DNA from: Pseudalkalibacillus hwajinpoensis
GTDB taxonomy: Bacteria; Bacillota; Bacilli; Bacillales; Guptibacillaceae
Length of the DNA: 64,000 nucleotides
Reading direction: 5' to 3'
Assembly: GCF_015234585.1 (NCBI RefSeq)
Contig: NZ_JADFCM010000008.1
Span: 1,798,001-1,862,000, forward strand
The notes under the pieces were generated by a model. The model worked only from the letters and a program-made list of their open reading frames with translations, was not told where the DNA came from and made no database searches. This document shows positions 46,441 to 54,604 of the stretch, piece by piece; position 1 is the first letter of the stretch, and each line of letters opens with the position of its first letter. A program made the position numbers and the translations under genes.

Positions 46441-46501
46441 ATTCTCGATTTTTGGCTCATTCGAGTGCAATTTAATCACAGAGCGTACATGAGCCAAAAA
46501 T
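46441..46501 (-). repeat. Intergenic repeat, copy C (complete, with inverted arms)
   Basis: A perfect 13-bp inverted repeat: ATTTTTGGCTCAT (46448-46460) and ATGAGCCAAAAAT (46489-46501), 28 bases apart. Read on the minus strand it shares TACGCTCTG, CACTCGAATGAGCC and TCGAGAA with copy B. Sits between two terminated transcription units. Confidence 0.65.
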
Positions 46502-46532
46502 CAGCAACGTTCATTAACATCCTTTTTCAATA

Positions 46533-46567
46533 AAAAAACTCTCTTTCTTAAAGAAAGAGAGTTTTTT
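46533..46567. terminator. Terminator of the ynj-like operon
   Basis: A perfect 17-bp stem (46533-46549 with 46551-46567) with one unpaired base; A-run left and T-run right, so it works in both directions. Confidence 0.85.
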
Positions 46568-46621
46568 ATGAAGAGGACCTCTTAAAGTCCTATTGTAATA
46601 CACCTCTAAGTGGGGCGTTAC

Positions 46622-47710
46622 TCAAACATTCGTCTTGTATGTGGTCATAAACTTTTGATCTATTCTATTTTTTAATTTCCATGAGAGAGGATGATGAAGA
46701 ACTATTCTCCCATATAACAGTAATCCCTGTTTCTGACCAGTAGAAAGAATCGATAAGTAAGTATTTTTAGGTTGGAAACGCCGACCATTCGCCTCTTTCA
46801 GAAACCCCTTTATGTTCGCCCAGAGGATCTCTGATTGTCGCACGGCTACTACACCGGCTTTAGGAAGATCCGGATACTGGCGGATAGAAGCACAATCTCC
46901 TGCCGCAAAAATGGCCGGATACTCCTTCACTTGTAGTGTATCTTCTACAAGTAAATAACCCGCTTCATCAACTGGTAATTGAGAAGTTCGAAATATACCT
47001 GGAGCTTTTGGTCCAGTTAACCATAGCACTTCATCATAAGCAATTTGATTACCAGTTGTTGTGATAATCTGACTTGACGTTACATTTGCCACTTTTTCTT
47101 GCAAATAAAGTGGCAAGCTTTTATCTTGCATAATTTGCTTGATTTTTTCCTGCGCTTTAGCAGAAGTATTTTCTAACAATGGTGAATGAGAAATTAATGC
47201 CACAGGTTTTTTATCCTCAAGTTTTCTTTTTGCAGTGAGCGCTAAAGCCATTTCAACACCTGCAGCGCCACCCCCTACAACGACAGGGGTTTCTGCCGCC
47301 TGCATTGCCTTCGCGACTTCCTCGAAACGATAGTTAGGTTTTATGCGGAGAGCATGCTTTCTAGCGCCAGGTACGTCAATTCCGGCTGTTAATGAACCGA
47401 TATCTACGGAAAGAACATCATATGAAAGAATATCACCCTTTTCCGTTAACACAACTTTTGCTTTAGCATCTATAGATAACGCTGCACCCTCCGTAAAATG
47501 AATGCCTGCCTCTTTTGCTAATGTTGGAATATGTATTCGCATATCTTCTTTGTTATATAGCCCTTCAAGATAGCCTGAGAACATTCCAGAATAATATTGA
47601 TACTCCGATGGAGAAATGAGTATCACCTCATGCTCTCCTTTTTCTTCCTGAAGCTTCTTCATTATGTGAAGGTGAGCATGTCCCGCTCCAATTAACAACA
47701 GTTTCTTCAA
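46622..47710 (-). CDS. NDH-2/SelD-N-like FAD-dependent oxidoreductase
   Basis: 362 residues, pyridine nucleotide-disulfide oxidoreductase fold. FAD site GAGHAHLHI at residue 8, second nucleotide site VVGGGAAGVEMALAL near 150, and a C-terminal FAD motif IFAAGDCASI. The GAGHAHL form is typical of the flavoprotein domain found fused to SelD (selenide, water dikinase) in some organisms. No redox-active CxxC is visible. TTG start with GGAGGAG upstream. Last gene of the operon. Substrate unknown. Confidence 0.8.
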   Translation of the reverse strand: MKKLLLIGAGHAHLHIMKKLQEEKGEHEVILISPSEYQYYSGMFSGYLEGLYNKEDMRIHIPTLAKEAGIHFTEGAALSIDAKAKVVLTEKGDILSYDVLSVDIGSLTAGIDVPGARKHALRIKPNYRFEEVAKAMQAAETPVVVGGGAAGVEMALALTAKRKLEDKKPVALISHSPLLENTSAKAQEKIKQIMQDKSLPLYLQEKVANVTSSQIITTTGNQIAYDEVLWLTGPKAPGIFRTSQLPVDEAGYLLVEDTLQVKEYPAIFAAGDCASIRQYPDLPKAGVVAVRQSEILWANIKGFLKEANGRRFQPKNTYLSILSTGQKQGLLLYGRIVLHHPLSWKLKNRIDQKFMTTYKTNV

Positions 47711-47730
47711 GCTTCTCCTCCTTTAATTCT

Positions 47731-49158
47731 TTATCGAACCCATTTAATATATTTTTCTGACACCTTAGGAAGCCAACCATCAAATAATTTTTCTCTCCAA
47801 AATAAATCAGCGGCTTGATTTAGGATAGCCCCTTTCGTTGGGTATGGATGAATGACTGTAGAAATGTCTCCGATTTTATGACCATGTTCTTTCGCAAAAA
47901 CAATTTCTTGCATCCAGCTTCCAGCATCTTCGCCAACAGCATGAGCACCTAGAATATGCCCTTTCATGTCTGTAATGACCTTTAAAAGTCCATTTTTTTT
48001 GCGCTCAGCTATAAAACGATCGACATCTTCTGTACCAACCTTGAAAACGCGAATTTGATCGCCATGTTTCTCTTTCGCTTCTTTCTCAGTCATTCCAAGG
48101 TGAAAGACCTCAGGATCTATATACGTAACCCATGGAACGTTCTCATAGTTTACTTTTCTCTTTAATCCAAACACTGCGTTTTGTACAATAAGTTTCCCTT
48201 CCATACCAGCTCCATGTGTAAAAGGAAAGGCACCATTCACATCACCAATTGCATAGATGTGGGATTGGCTAGATTGTAATGACGCATTAACTGTAATAAA
48301 ACCCTTGTCTTCATCTACTGAGGCCGCTTCTAAATTCAATTTATCTGTATTAGGCTTTCTACCCGTTGAAAACATAATCATTTCTGATTGGATAGTTTTC
48401 TCTTCGCCATTCTCAATATACGTCACAACTTTATAACCGTTTTCCTTTTTAATTCCTTTTACTTCTGCTTTAAAAATAAATGAAAGCTCTTTCTCCAATT
48501 CCTTCGTAGCAATTGGTATGATATCATGATCTTCTTTTTTCAAAATGGTCTCAGAGGTTTCTAGTATAGTTACATTTGTGCCGAATCTTGAGAGAGATTG
48601 AGCAAGCTCAAGTCCAACAGGACCGCCTCCTATAAAAACGATACTTTCGGGCAAATGGTCTAAATTGAAAATCGATTCATTCGTAATATAAGAGACATTT
48701 TCCACTCCATCAATTGGGGGGACTTTCGGGCTTGAACCTGTGGAAATCACAATTCGTTTCCCTTTGATGGGGTTCTCGCCATCAATGAGGACTGTATGAC
48801 TATCTTTAAATGAACCTTTGCCTCGATAAATATCTACCCCTAATTTCTCAAAGCGCTCATCACTATCAATTTCTTGAATTTCACTAATCGCTTCTTTAAC
48901 GCGATTTATAGCACGACTAAAGAGCACTTCGCCGCTCACCGTAAGGCCAAATTCTTTTGCCCCCTTGTAGACAGCATGAACTTCTTTAGCAGCTGTAATA
49001 AAAGCCTTTGATGGGACACACCCATAATGAAGACAGTCACCACCTAAACCTGGCTGATCATCGATTAAGGCAACATTGGCTCCCATATTGGCTGCACCAG
49101 ATGCAGCAGTCAGTCCACCAGAACCCCCGCCTATTACAATTAGATCATATTCTATCAT
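47731..49158 (-). CDS. MerA-like FAD-dependent disulfide reductase
   Basis: 475 residues, class I flavoprotein disulfide reductase: FAD motif VIGGGSGGLTAA, redox cysteines Cys42 and Cys47 (GGDCLHYGCVPSK), NAD(P) motif FIGGGPVGLELAQ, and a dimer interface with the HPYPTKGAI motif. It lacks the N-terminal HMA domain and the C-terminal Cys pair of true mercuric reductases. This branch is commonly next to TVP38-family genes. Start at MIEYDLIVIG; the upstream ATG overlaps the ribosome binding site. Confidence 0.85.
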   Translation of the reverse strand: MIEYDLIVIGGGSGGLTAASGAANMGANVALIDDQPGLGGDCLHYGCVPSKAFITAAKEVHAVYKGAKEFGLTVSGEVLFSRAINRVKEAISEIQEIDSDERFEKLGVDIYRGKGSFKDSHTVLIDGENPIKGKRIVISTGSSPKVPPIDGVENVSYITNESIFNLDHLPESIVFIGGGPVGLELAQSLSRFGTNVTILETSETILKKEDHDIIPIATKELEKELSFIFKAEVKGIKKENGYKVVTYIENGEEKTIQSEMIMFSTGRKPNTDKLNLEAASVDEDKGFITVNASLQSSQSHIYAIGDVNGAFPFTHGAGMEGKLIVQNAVFGLKRKVNYENVPWVTYIDPEVFHLGMTEKEAKEKHGDQIRVFKVGTEDVDRFIAERKKNGLLKVITDMKGHILGAHAVGEDAGSWMQEIVFAKEHGHKIGDISTVIHPYPTKGAILNQAADLFWREKLFDGWLPKVSEKYIKWVR

Positions 49159-49172
49159 TCGTCCCATCTCCT

Positions 49173-49754
49173 CTATGCTAATATCCTTTTGGCTTCTGCT
49201 AGTCTTTGAAAAGCAGTGAATAGTTCAATTGCTACAAACGCTAGTGTCAAGATAACTAAAAAGTTGTGAAACAAAATCATTGCTGTAAAGAGAAGAAAAC
49301 CTTCTGTTCTCTCCGCAGCTCCCGCTTGATAATAGAATGATTTGATGCCTTTTTTCTCTGACACAGCACCTACTGTAAGGAAGATCGTCATGGCAAAAAT
49401 GATGGAAGTACTTAATAATAACAAGGCCCACATCGCTTCAGGAAACCGAAAAGCAAGCCCTAATATGACACTAATTTCAACAACGCGATCAAAACTCACA
49501 TCCAATACGGTGCCAAAAGCAGATGGCTTTGTTTTACGTGCCATTGTTCCATCAACAGCATCAAGAAAACCAGAAGCCCATAAAACGATAACCGCCCAAA
49601 CGTAATAATCAAAATAAATAAATATCCCCGATGAAATGCCAATAATGAATGAAATAACCGTTACTTGATTAGCTGTAAGACCTAATCGAAGCAGCGATTC
49701 TGAGGTGCGATCCATTAGAGGCTGAACATATTTCCTTGCATGAGTGTCAAGCAC
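49173..49754 (-). CDS. CDP-alcohol phosphatidyltransferase family protein (YnjF-like)
   Basis: 193 residues, about six membrane segments. The full catalytic motif D-x2-DG-x2-AR-x8-G-x3-D-x3-D is present with Asp65, Asp68, Asp85 and Asp89. Such enzymes move a phosphatidyl or phosphoalcohol group from a CDP-activated donor. GTG start with AAGGA ten bases upstream. In E. coli the orphan YnjF of the same family ends the ynj cluster. Acceptor and product unknown. Confidence 0.88.
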   Translation of the reverse strand: MLDTHARKYVQPLMDRTSESLLRLGLTANQVTVISFIIGISSGIFIYFDYYVWAVIVLWASGFLDAVDGTMARKTKPSAFGTVLDVSFDRVVEISVILGLAFRFPEAMWALLLLSTSIIFAMTIFLTVGAVSEKKGIKSFYYQAGAAERTEGFLLFTAMILFHNFLVILTLAFVAIELFTAFQRLAEAKRILA

Positions 49755-49767
49755 GACAGCACCGTCC

Positions 49768-50424
49768 TTATTTCAGTTCTTCTTCAACAGAAGGTCCGAA
49801 TGCTTTTCTGCGAATATATAGACTTACGATAAGTAATAGTAGTAATACGGCAGCAGCAATAATGACCGATGATAAATTATTTGATAAAAAACTTGCCCCC
49901 AGAAAATTCAATGCAATGGCACCTGGTAACATCCCCAGCAGCGTTGCTAAATAGTATTTCCTCCGATTCACATTAGAAACCCCACAAACATAGCTAACTA
50001 AATCAAAATGAAGAAAAGGAACGAGACGTAACAAGAGTACATAAAGAAAACCCTTTTCTGATAATCGTTTCTCAAGGTTTTCTCCCTTCCGCTTCCATGA
50101 TTTCGGTAGAATGTTCATTCCTAATTTTCTTGCTAATGAAAAGAAAAGAAGAGCTCCTGTTGAACCACCTACCACCGCTAGAACTGTACCAAGTAGAGGC
50201 CCGAATACTAAGCCACCACTGATCGAAATGATCGATGTGGGAAAGAGCACAAAGGGTCTACCAATACAAATAAGCAAGAAAATGAGCGGAGCATAAAAGC
50301 CGAATGATGAAATCCAACCACGAATGTGAGAGGGTCTAAAATCAAATACATATTGATTAAGTAAGTAAATAACAATGATAAGTGCCGTCAACGATAATCC
50401 TTTTAGAAGTGTTTTAACAGTCAT
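49768..50424 (-). CDS. TVP38/TMEM64 (DedA-superfamily) membrane protein
   Basis: 218 residues with five to six hydrophobic segments and the family elements GGLVFGPLLGTVLAVVGG and LRLVPFLHFDLVSYVCG. The superfamily includes lipid scramblases and transport-linked proteins. E. coli YdjX and YdjZ, next to ynjA-F, belong to it. Start at MTVKTLLKG, overlapping the ATPase stop by four bases (ATGA). Confidence 0.88.
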   Translation of the reverse strand: MTVKTLLKGLSLTALIIVIYLLNQYVFDFRPSHIRGWISSFGFYAPLIFLLICIGRPFVLFPTSIISISGGLVFGPLLGTVLAVVGGSTGALLFFSLARKLGMNILPKSWKRKGENLEKRLSEKGFLYVLLLRLVPFLHFDLVSYVCGVSNVNRRKYYLATLLGMLPGAIALNFLGASFLSNNLSSVIIAAAVLLLLLIVSLYIRRKAFGPSVEEELK

Positions 50425-51407
50425 TGGGCAAGACCCCATTGATCTTTGGAATATTCTTTCATGTCTTCCCTCTTAGCACTTAATAGAACTTCTTGACCCG
50501 CAACTAAACGACTGTCTGACATGACAAGAATACTTCCCTGTTCCCAGGTTATACGATAGCATTCTATGTTGTTTTTTACTGTAACCGCGCTTACCTTTCC
50601 TAAAACAAACGTACAATCCTGGTTACTTTGTTTATCTTGCACAGAAATGGCTTTTAATTTACTAAGCGGAATAAACCCTTCTTCTAGAGCTAATCCTTCT
50701 CCAATAATTTTAGCGCTCTCCATAGATGAAGGATTCGTGACAACATCATAAGGATGACCGATTTGGATGAATCTCCCCTCATACATAACAGCAAGCCTAT
50801 CACCCATTTCGATAGCTTCGTCACGGTCGTGAGTAATAAACAGTGAAGTAATCCCTTCTTCTCTTAATAAATCCTTCACCTCACTACGAAGTGATTCTCG
50901 TAGTGCAGCATCAAGTGAACTAAACGGCTCATCTAATAAAAGAAGATCTGGTTTCAGCACAAGCGCTCTTGCAAGTGATACTCTCTGCTTTTGACCACCT
51001 GATAATTCATGAGGAAAGGTATCTTTCCATTTAGACAGCTTTACTTTATTTAACATTTGTTCAGCTTGCCTAACGCGTTCGTTTTTTGATACTTTTTTTC
51101 TTTTCAAACCATAAGTTACGTTTTCTAGTACTGTTAAATGAGGAAATAATAATGAATCCTGAAACATCAAAACGACCGAACGATCTTCTGGTTTCAGCCT
51201 TACAATTGATTTTTCTCTTAAGTAAATGTCTCCTTCATTTAGTGCTTCCAAACCAGCAATACACCTGAGGAGTGTACTCTTACCGCATCCTGATGGTCCT
51301 ACTACTGTAAAATGCTCACCTTCTTCTAAATGAAACGAAAGGTTCTGCAAGATGGATGTATTTGAAAATTTCTTATGAAGGTTTCTGCATTGCAATAGCT
51401 GGTTCAA
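50421..51407 (-). CDS. ABC transporter ATP-binding protein (YnjD-like)
   Basis: 328 residues. Walker A GPSGCGKST (37-45), signature LSGGQKQRV, Walker B LLLLDEPFSSLD and the His switch ITHDRDEA. A C-terminal extension of about 100 residues resembles the TOBE-type regulatory domain of the polyamine/iron/molybdate importers. TTG start with AAGGA eight bases upstream. Couples to the two permeases encoded just before. Confidence 0.92.
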   Translation of the reverse strand: MNQLLQCRNLHKKFSNTSILQNLSFHLEEGEHFTVVGPSGCGKSTLLRCIAGLEALNEGDIYLREKSIVRLKPEDRSVVLMFQDSLLFPHLTVLENVTYGLKRKKVSKNERVRQAEQMLNKVKLSKWKDTFPHELSGGQKQRVSLARALVLKPDLLLLDEPFSSLDAALRESLRSEVKDLLREEGITSLFITHDRDEAIEMGDRLAVMYEGRFIQIGHPYDVVTNPSSMESAKIIGEGLALEEGFIPLSKLKAISVQDKQSNQDCTFVLGKVSAVTVKNNIECYRITWEQGSILVMSDSRLVAGQEVLLSAKREDMKEYSKDQWGLAQ

Positions 51408-51420
51408 AACAATCTTCCTT

Positions 51421-52239
51421 TCAAACGCGATTAACAGCTCGAATAACCAGCCTCAACATAACTTCCACCAGGCCAATAAATAGAAGGGGAAGCAAAGCAA
51501 AAAGTATTGAAAATCCTGCAATAACTGCTTCATTCGAACTTGAAAAATAGGGATAATATAATAATGGGAGGGTGATCACTGTACCTCCCCCAATAATAGC
51601 TGTAAGCGCATATTGTCCTAAAGATATAACAAAAGTTAATAACATTAAGCTTCGAATACTTGGAAGTAATAAAGGTAGGGCTACTGTCAAAAAGCGCGTC
51701 AACGGACCGGCTCCTAGTACAGCAGCCTGCTCATTTAGACTACTTCCCATTCTCTCATAGCCTGCCCTCATGACACGAATGGCATAAGGTAGCGTAGGAA
51801 TCAAATGGACAATGACAACGCCTATCATCTTATCTGCTAAGTCAAATTGTATCATCGTAAATTGAAGCCCCATTGCGAGTAAAATGCCAGGTATTAAAAT
51901 AGGGGATAGCAATAGTCCCTCAATAATGGATTTTCCTTTAAACGTATAGTGAGAAAGAGCCCTGGCCGCTGGTATTGCGAGCAAAATATTTAATATTACA
52001 ACTAGAAGAGCAATCTTGAACGTTGTAACAATTGATTCGATTAATGAAGGATCTTTCATAATGCTACGCCACGCATCCAAACTTAGTTCGTTTGGAAATA
52101 ACGCAGGCCACCTCCACCCTTCGGAGACGCTTTTCATTCCTATTGTTACAAAAGGTAGGATGAATAAAATAATAAACAAAACAAACACGAAACTAGTTGC
52201 TAACTCTCTTTTCCCTAAACGCTTCAAAAATAACCTCAT
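51421..52239 (-). CDS. ABC transporter permease 2 (YnjC C-terminal half-like)
   Basis: 272 residues, six membrane segments; the EAA loop is EQAAVLGAGPLTRFLTVALP. ATG overlaps the stop of the first permease by four bases. In E. coli YnjC both permease halves are fused in one protein; here they are two genes. Confidence 0.9.
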   Translation of the reverse strand: MRLFLKRLGKRELATSFVFVLFIILFILPFVTIGMKSVSEGWRWPALFPNELSLDAWRSIMKDPSLIESIVTTFKIALLVVILNILLAIPAARALSHYTFKGKSIIEGLLLSPILIPGILLAMGLQFTMIQFDLADKMIGVVIVHLIPTLPYAIRVMRAGYERMGSSLNEQAAVLGAGPLTRFLTVALPLLLPSIRSLMLLTFVISLGQYALTAIIGGGTVITLPLLYYPYFSSSNEAVIAGFSILFALLPLLFIGLVEVMLRLVIRAVNRV

Positions 52240-53120
52240 CTGTTTCTCCCCTTTATCATTCTAAGCCTATGTTTTTGCACAGCTCCGATTGAAAAGGTCG
52301 CAAGAAGAAGGGCGAGCACACCTGGAAGAAGCATAGCAGAAAATGCAAGTGGTCGCTTGCTCCAATCCCCATCATAAAACCATTCGTACGCTCTAACTGG
52401 TAACATTTCTGGTCGTGTAACACCTAATAAATATGGGATTTCAAACGCAGAAGCGACAAATGCTAATAAGATTACTGCTGTTTCGATGAGAATCGGGAGT
52501 ATCCAGGGTAGTTCAACTGTTTTAAAAACATCCCACTTACTTCCACCTAGCGTTCGAACGACTTCAGAATAGCGATGATCGATCTCATAATAAACAGGCA
52601 ACAGCATGAGAATTACAAAAGGAACTTCCTTCCAGATATATGTTAAAATGATCCCCAACCCAAATTTCTCTTGAACAAGAACTGGAAAATTCCCTCGACT
52701 CTCTAATACTCCCACTTGATAAAGTAGAGAAGAGAACAGTCCACTTTGCGAGAAAAACAAAAATACTAAATAACCTGCAACAAAATGCGGAATTAACATC
52801 GGTATCCATACAAGTATCTTCAACGTTGAATCTTTAAATAACTCATATAACATTCTAGTCATTACTAATCCTATCACTAACGATAGTAAAGTGGACAGGA
52901 CGGCAACTCGAAACGTTAATTTAAGGGAATGAAAAAAAGCATGATTACTAAAAAGTTCCGCGTATGTTGCAATAGTCCATTCCCCATCTATTGTTTGAAA
53001 ACTTTGAGCTACCGCTGACCACATTCCATGCCCTACAAGTAGCAATGTGACCGCAATCGCAGGTAATAAATATAAACGTAATTTCCACTTATTGCTCAAT
53101 AACCCGATTCGCCCATTCAT
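52236..53120 (-). CDS. ABC transporter permease 1 (YnjC N-terminal half-like)
   Basis: 294 residues, six membrane segments; the EAA loop is SEVVRTLGGSKWDVFKTVELP. The ATG (53118-53120) lies 32 bases inside the lipoprotein gene with GGAG ten bases upstream; an in-frame TTG at 53097-53099 is an alternative. Confidence 0.9.
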   Translation of the reverse strand: MNGRIGLLSNKWKLRLYLLPAIAVTLLLVGHGMWSAVAQSFQTIDGEWTIATYAELFSNHAFFHSLKLTFRVAVLSTLLSLVIGLVMTRMLYELFKDSTLKILVWIPMLIPHFVAGYLVFLFFSQSGLFSSLLYQVGVLESRGNFPVLVQEKFGLGIILTYIWKEVPFVILMLLPVYYEIDHRYSEVVRTLGGSKWDVFKTVELPWILPILIETAVILLAFVASAFEIPYLLGVTRPEMLPVRAYEWFYDGDWSKRPLAFSAMLLPGVLALLLATFSIGAVQKHRLRMIKGRNR

Positions 53121-54327
53121 TATTAATCCACTCCGTGTAACCTGTATCTAAGTCTGGTAGCTTATATTCATTTAAAACCTCTGTGGAAAGTACGCTTTCT
53201 CCCCGGTCAAGGTTTCCAATAATCTTCTGATCCTCTTCACTCAATTTATCGAAATTTAATACCGTACCTTCCCCCCACATTGTAGGATCCATTTTAGCTA
53301 TTTGAGCTTCTGGCGATTCAAGAAAATCAATAACTGTCATAGCTCCCTCTGGATTCGGACTATTAAATGGAATACTGAGATAGTGTGTATTTGAAACCGA
53401 TCCAGGATCTTTTAGAACAAATGACTTCGTGCTTTCAGGAAACGTCCCATTTTCAATTAAACTTTCTGCTCTTGCTTCGTTAAAGCCCATAGTCATTAGG
53501 ATTTCCCCCTGACTATAAAGCGTATCAAGTTTAGTCAATGATTCAGGATAAGTTTCACCATTACGCCAAAGATCAGACTTTATATCATCAAGATAGTTCC
53601 ACACGTATTCTTCGGAATCTTTAATAATCTCTTTGTTAAATTCCTCTGCCAGAAGACCCGACTCTTCGCCTGCACCTTTTATTAGTAGGTGTTTCACGAA
53701 CGTATTACCAGTAAAATCCGAAACGTTAGGATACGTAAACTTCCCAGGATTATCGTGAATCCACTGCTTTAACTCCTCAAGTGTACTTGGAGGTGTATCG
53801 ATCTTGCTCGAATCGTAATGAAAAACATATTGAACATTTCCCCACGGAGCTTCTAATCCATCAATTTCCGTCCCTTGATCATATTCAGCATTCTGATCCT
53901 TTGATCCAATGTATTCTTGAAAATGAGGCAGCTTCTTTGAGAAAGAACCTAGTAATAAATCAGCATTCTTAGCATTTTTGAAGTTTGCGCCATTGATCCA
54001 TATGACATCAATTGTACCTTTGTTTTTATTTGCTTTTTTCTCTGTTAAAAGTTTTTGCATAAATTCTTCGGTATTCATCGGCTGACGATTAAGCGTAATA
54101 TCATGCTCCTCTTTTAATCTTGGTGCTGCCCATTCATCAATGTACTGATTAATGCCTTCATCTCCTCCCCACATATAGAGATTTACCTCTGTTCCATTAG
54201 AAGAGGATACGATTTCATCCCACTCCTTTGATAACACCTCTGTTTTACCAGTTTCATTGGTTTCACTATTCCCACATGCAACAATAAAAAGTAGCGTTGC
54301 GAAAATAAATGTAAACTTTCGCTTCAT
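53089..54327 (-). CDS. Substrate-binding lipoprotein (YnjB-like)
   Basis: 412 residues. Lipoprotein signal with lipobox FIVAC (Cys18), then a type II periplasmic-binding fold. The stretch MWGGDEGINQYIDEW and later IDVIWINGANF correspond to conserved parts of E. coli YnjB as I recall. Ligand unknown. ATG with GGGGGA upstream. First gene of the eight-gene operon. Confidence 0.88.
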   Translation of the reverse strand: MKRKFTFIFATLLFIVACGNSETNETGKTEVLSKEWDEIVSSSNGTEVNLYMWGGDEGINQYIDEWAAPRLKEEHDITLNRQPMNTEEFMQKLLTEKKANKNKGTIDVIWINGANFKNAKNADLLLGSFSKKLPHFQEYIGSKDQNAEYDQGTEIDGLEAPWGNVQYVFHYDSSKIDTPPSTLEELKQWIHDNPGKFTYPNVSDFTGNTFVKHLLIKGAGEESGLLAEEFNKEIIKDSEEYVWNYLDDIKSDLWRNGETYPESLTKLDTLYSQGEILMTMGFNEARAESLIENGTFPESTKSFVLKDPGSVSNTHYLSIPFNSPNPEGAMTVIDFLESPEAQIAKMDPTMWGEGTVLNFDKLSEEDQKIIGNLDRGESVLSTEVLNEYKLPDLDTGYTEWINNEWANRVIEQ

Positions 54328-54534
54328 CTAGTTTCCCCCTCATATAAACTATCCTAGCAACTGAAAGACATATTTGACGAACTTGATTGTGTTTCATAGT
54401 CAGACATCATCTATTTTCCCATTATCAGTATACCTTTTTTAAAAACATGATGCTGTAACGCTCCTTACATCTCAAACTTTATTAAAACCATTTCCTATAG
54501 CGTAAGTACGGCAAGTTCATCGTCCTTTTCACGA

Positions 54535-54569
54535 AGAAAAGCAATAGCCACTTTGGCTATTGCTTTTCT
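54535..54569. terminator. Terminator of the MPKTG protein gene
   Basis: A 16-bp perfect inverted repeat (54535-54550 with 54554-54569), 3-base loop, ending in TTTTCT. Lies after the minus-strand gene at 54605. Confidence 0.8.
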
Positions 54570-54604
54570 AGCGGGTATGTTAGGCTACCCTATCATCTAT
54601 TCCC

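Noticed and set aside
47731..49158. True mercuric reductase
   Set aside because: No N-terminal HMA domain, no C-terminal Cys pair, and no merR or merT nearby.
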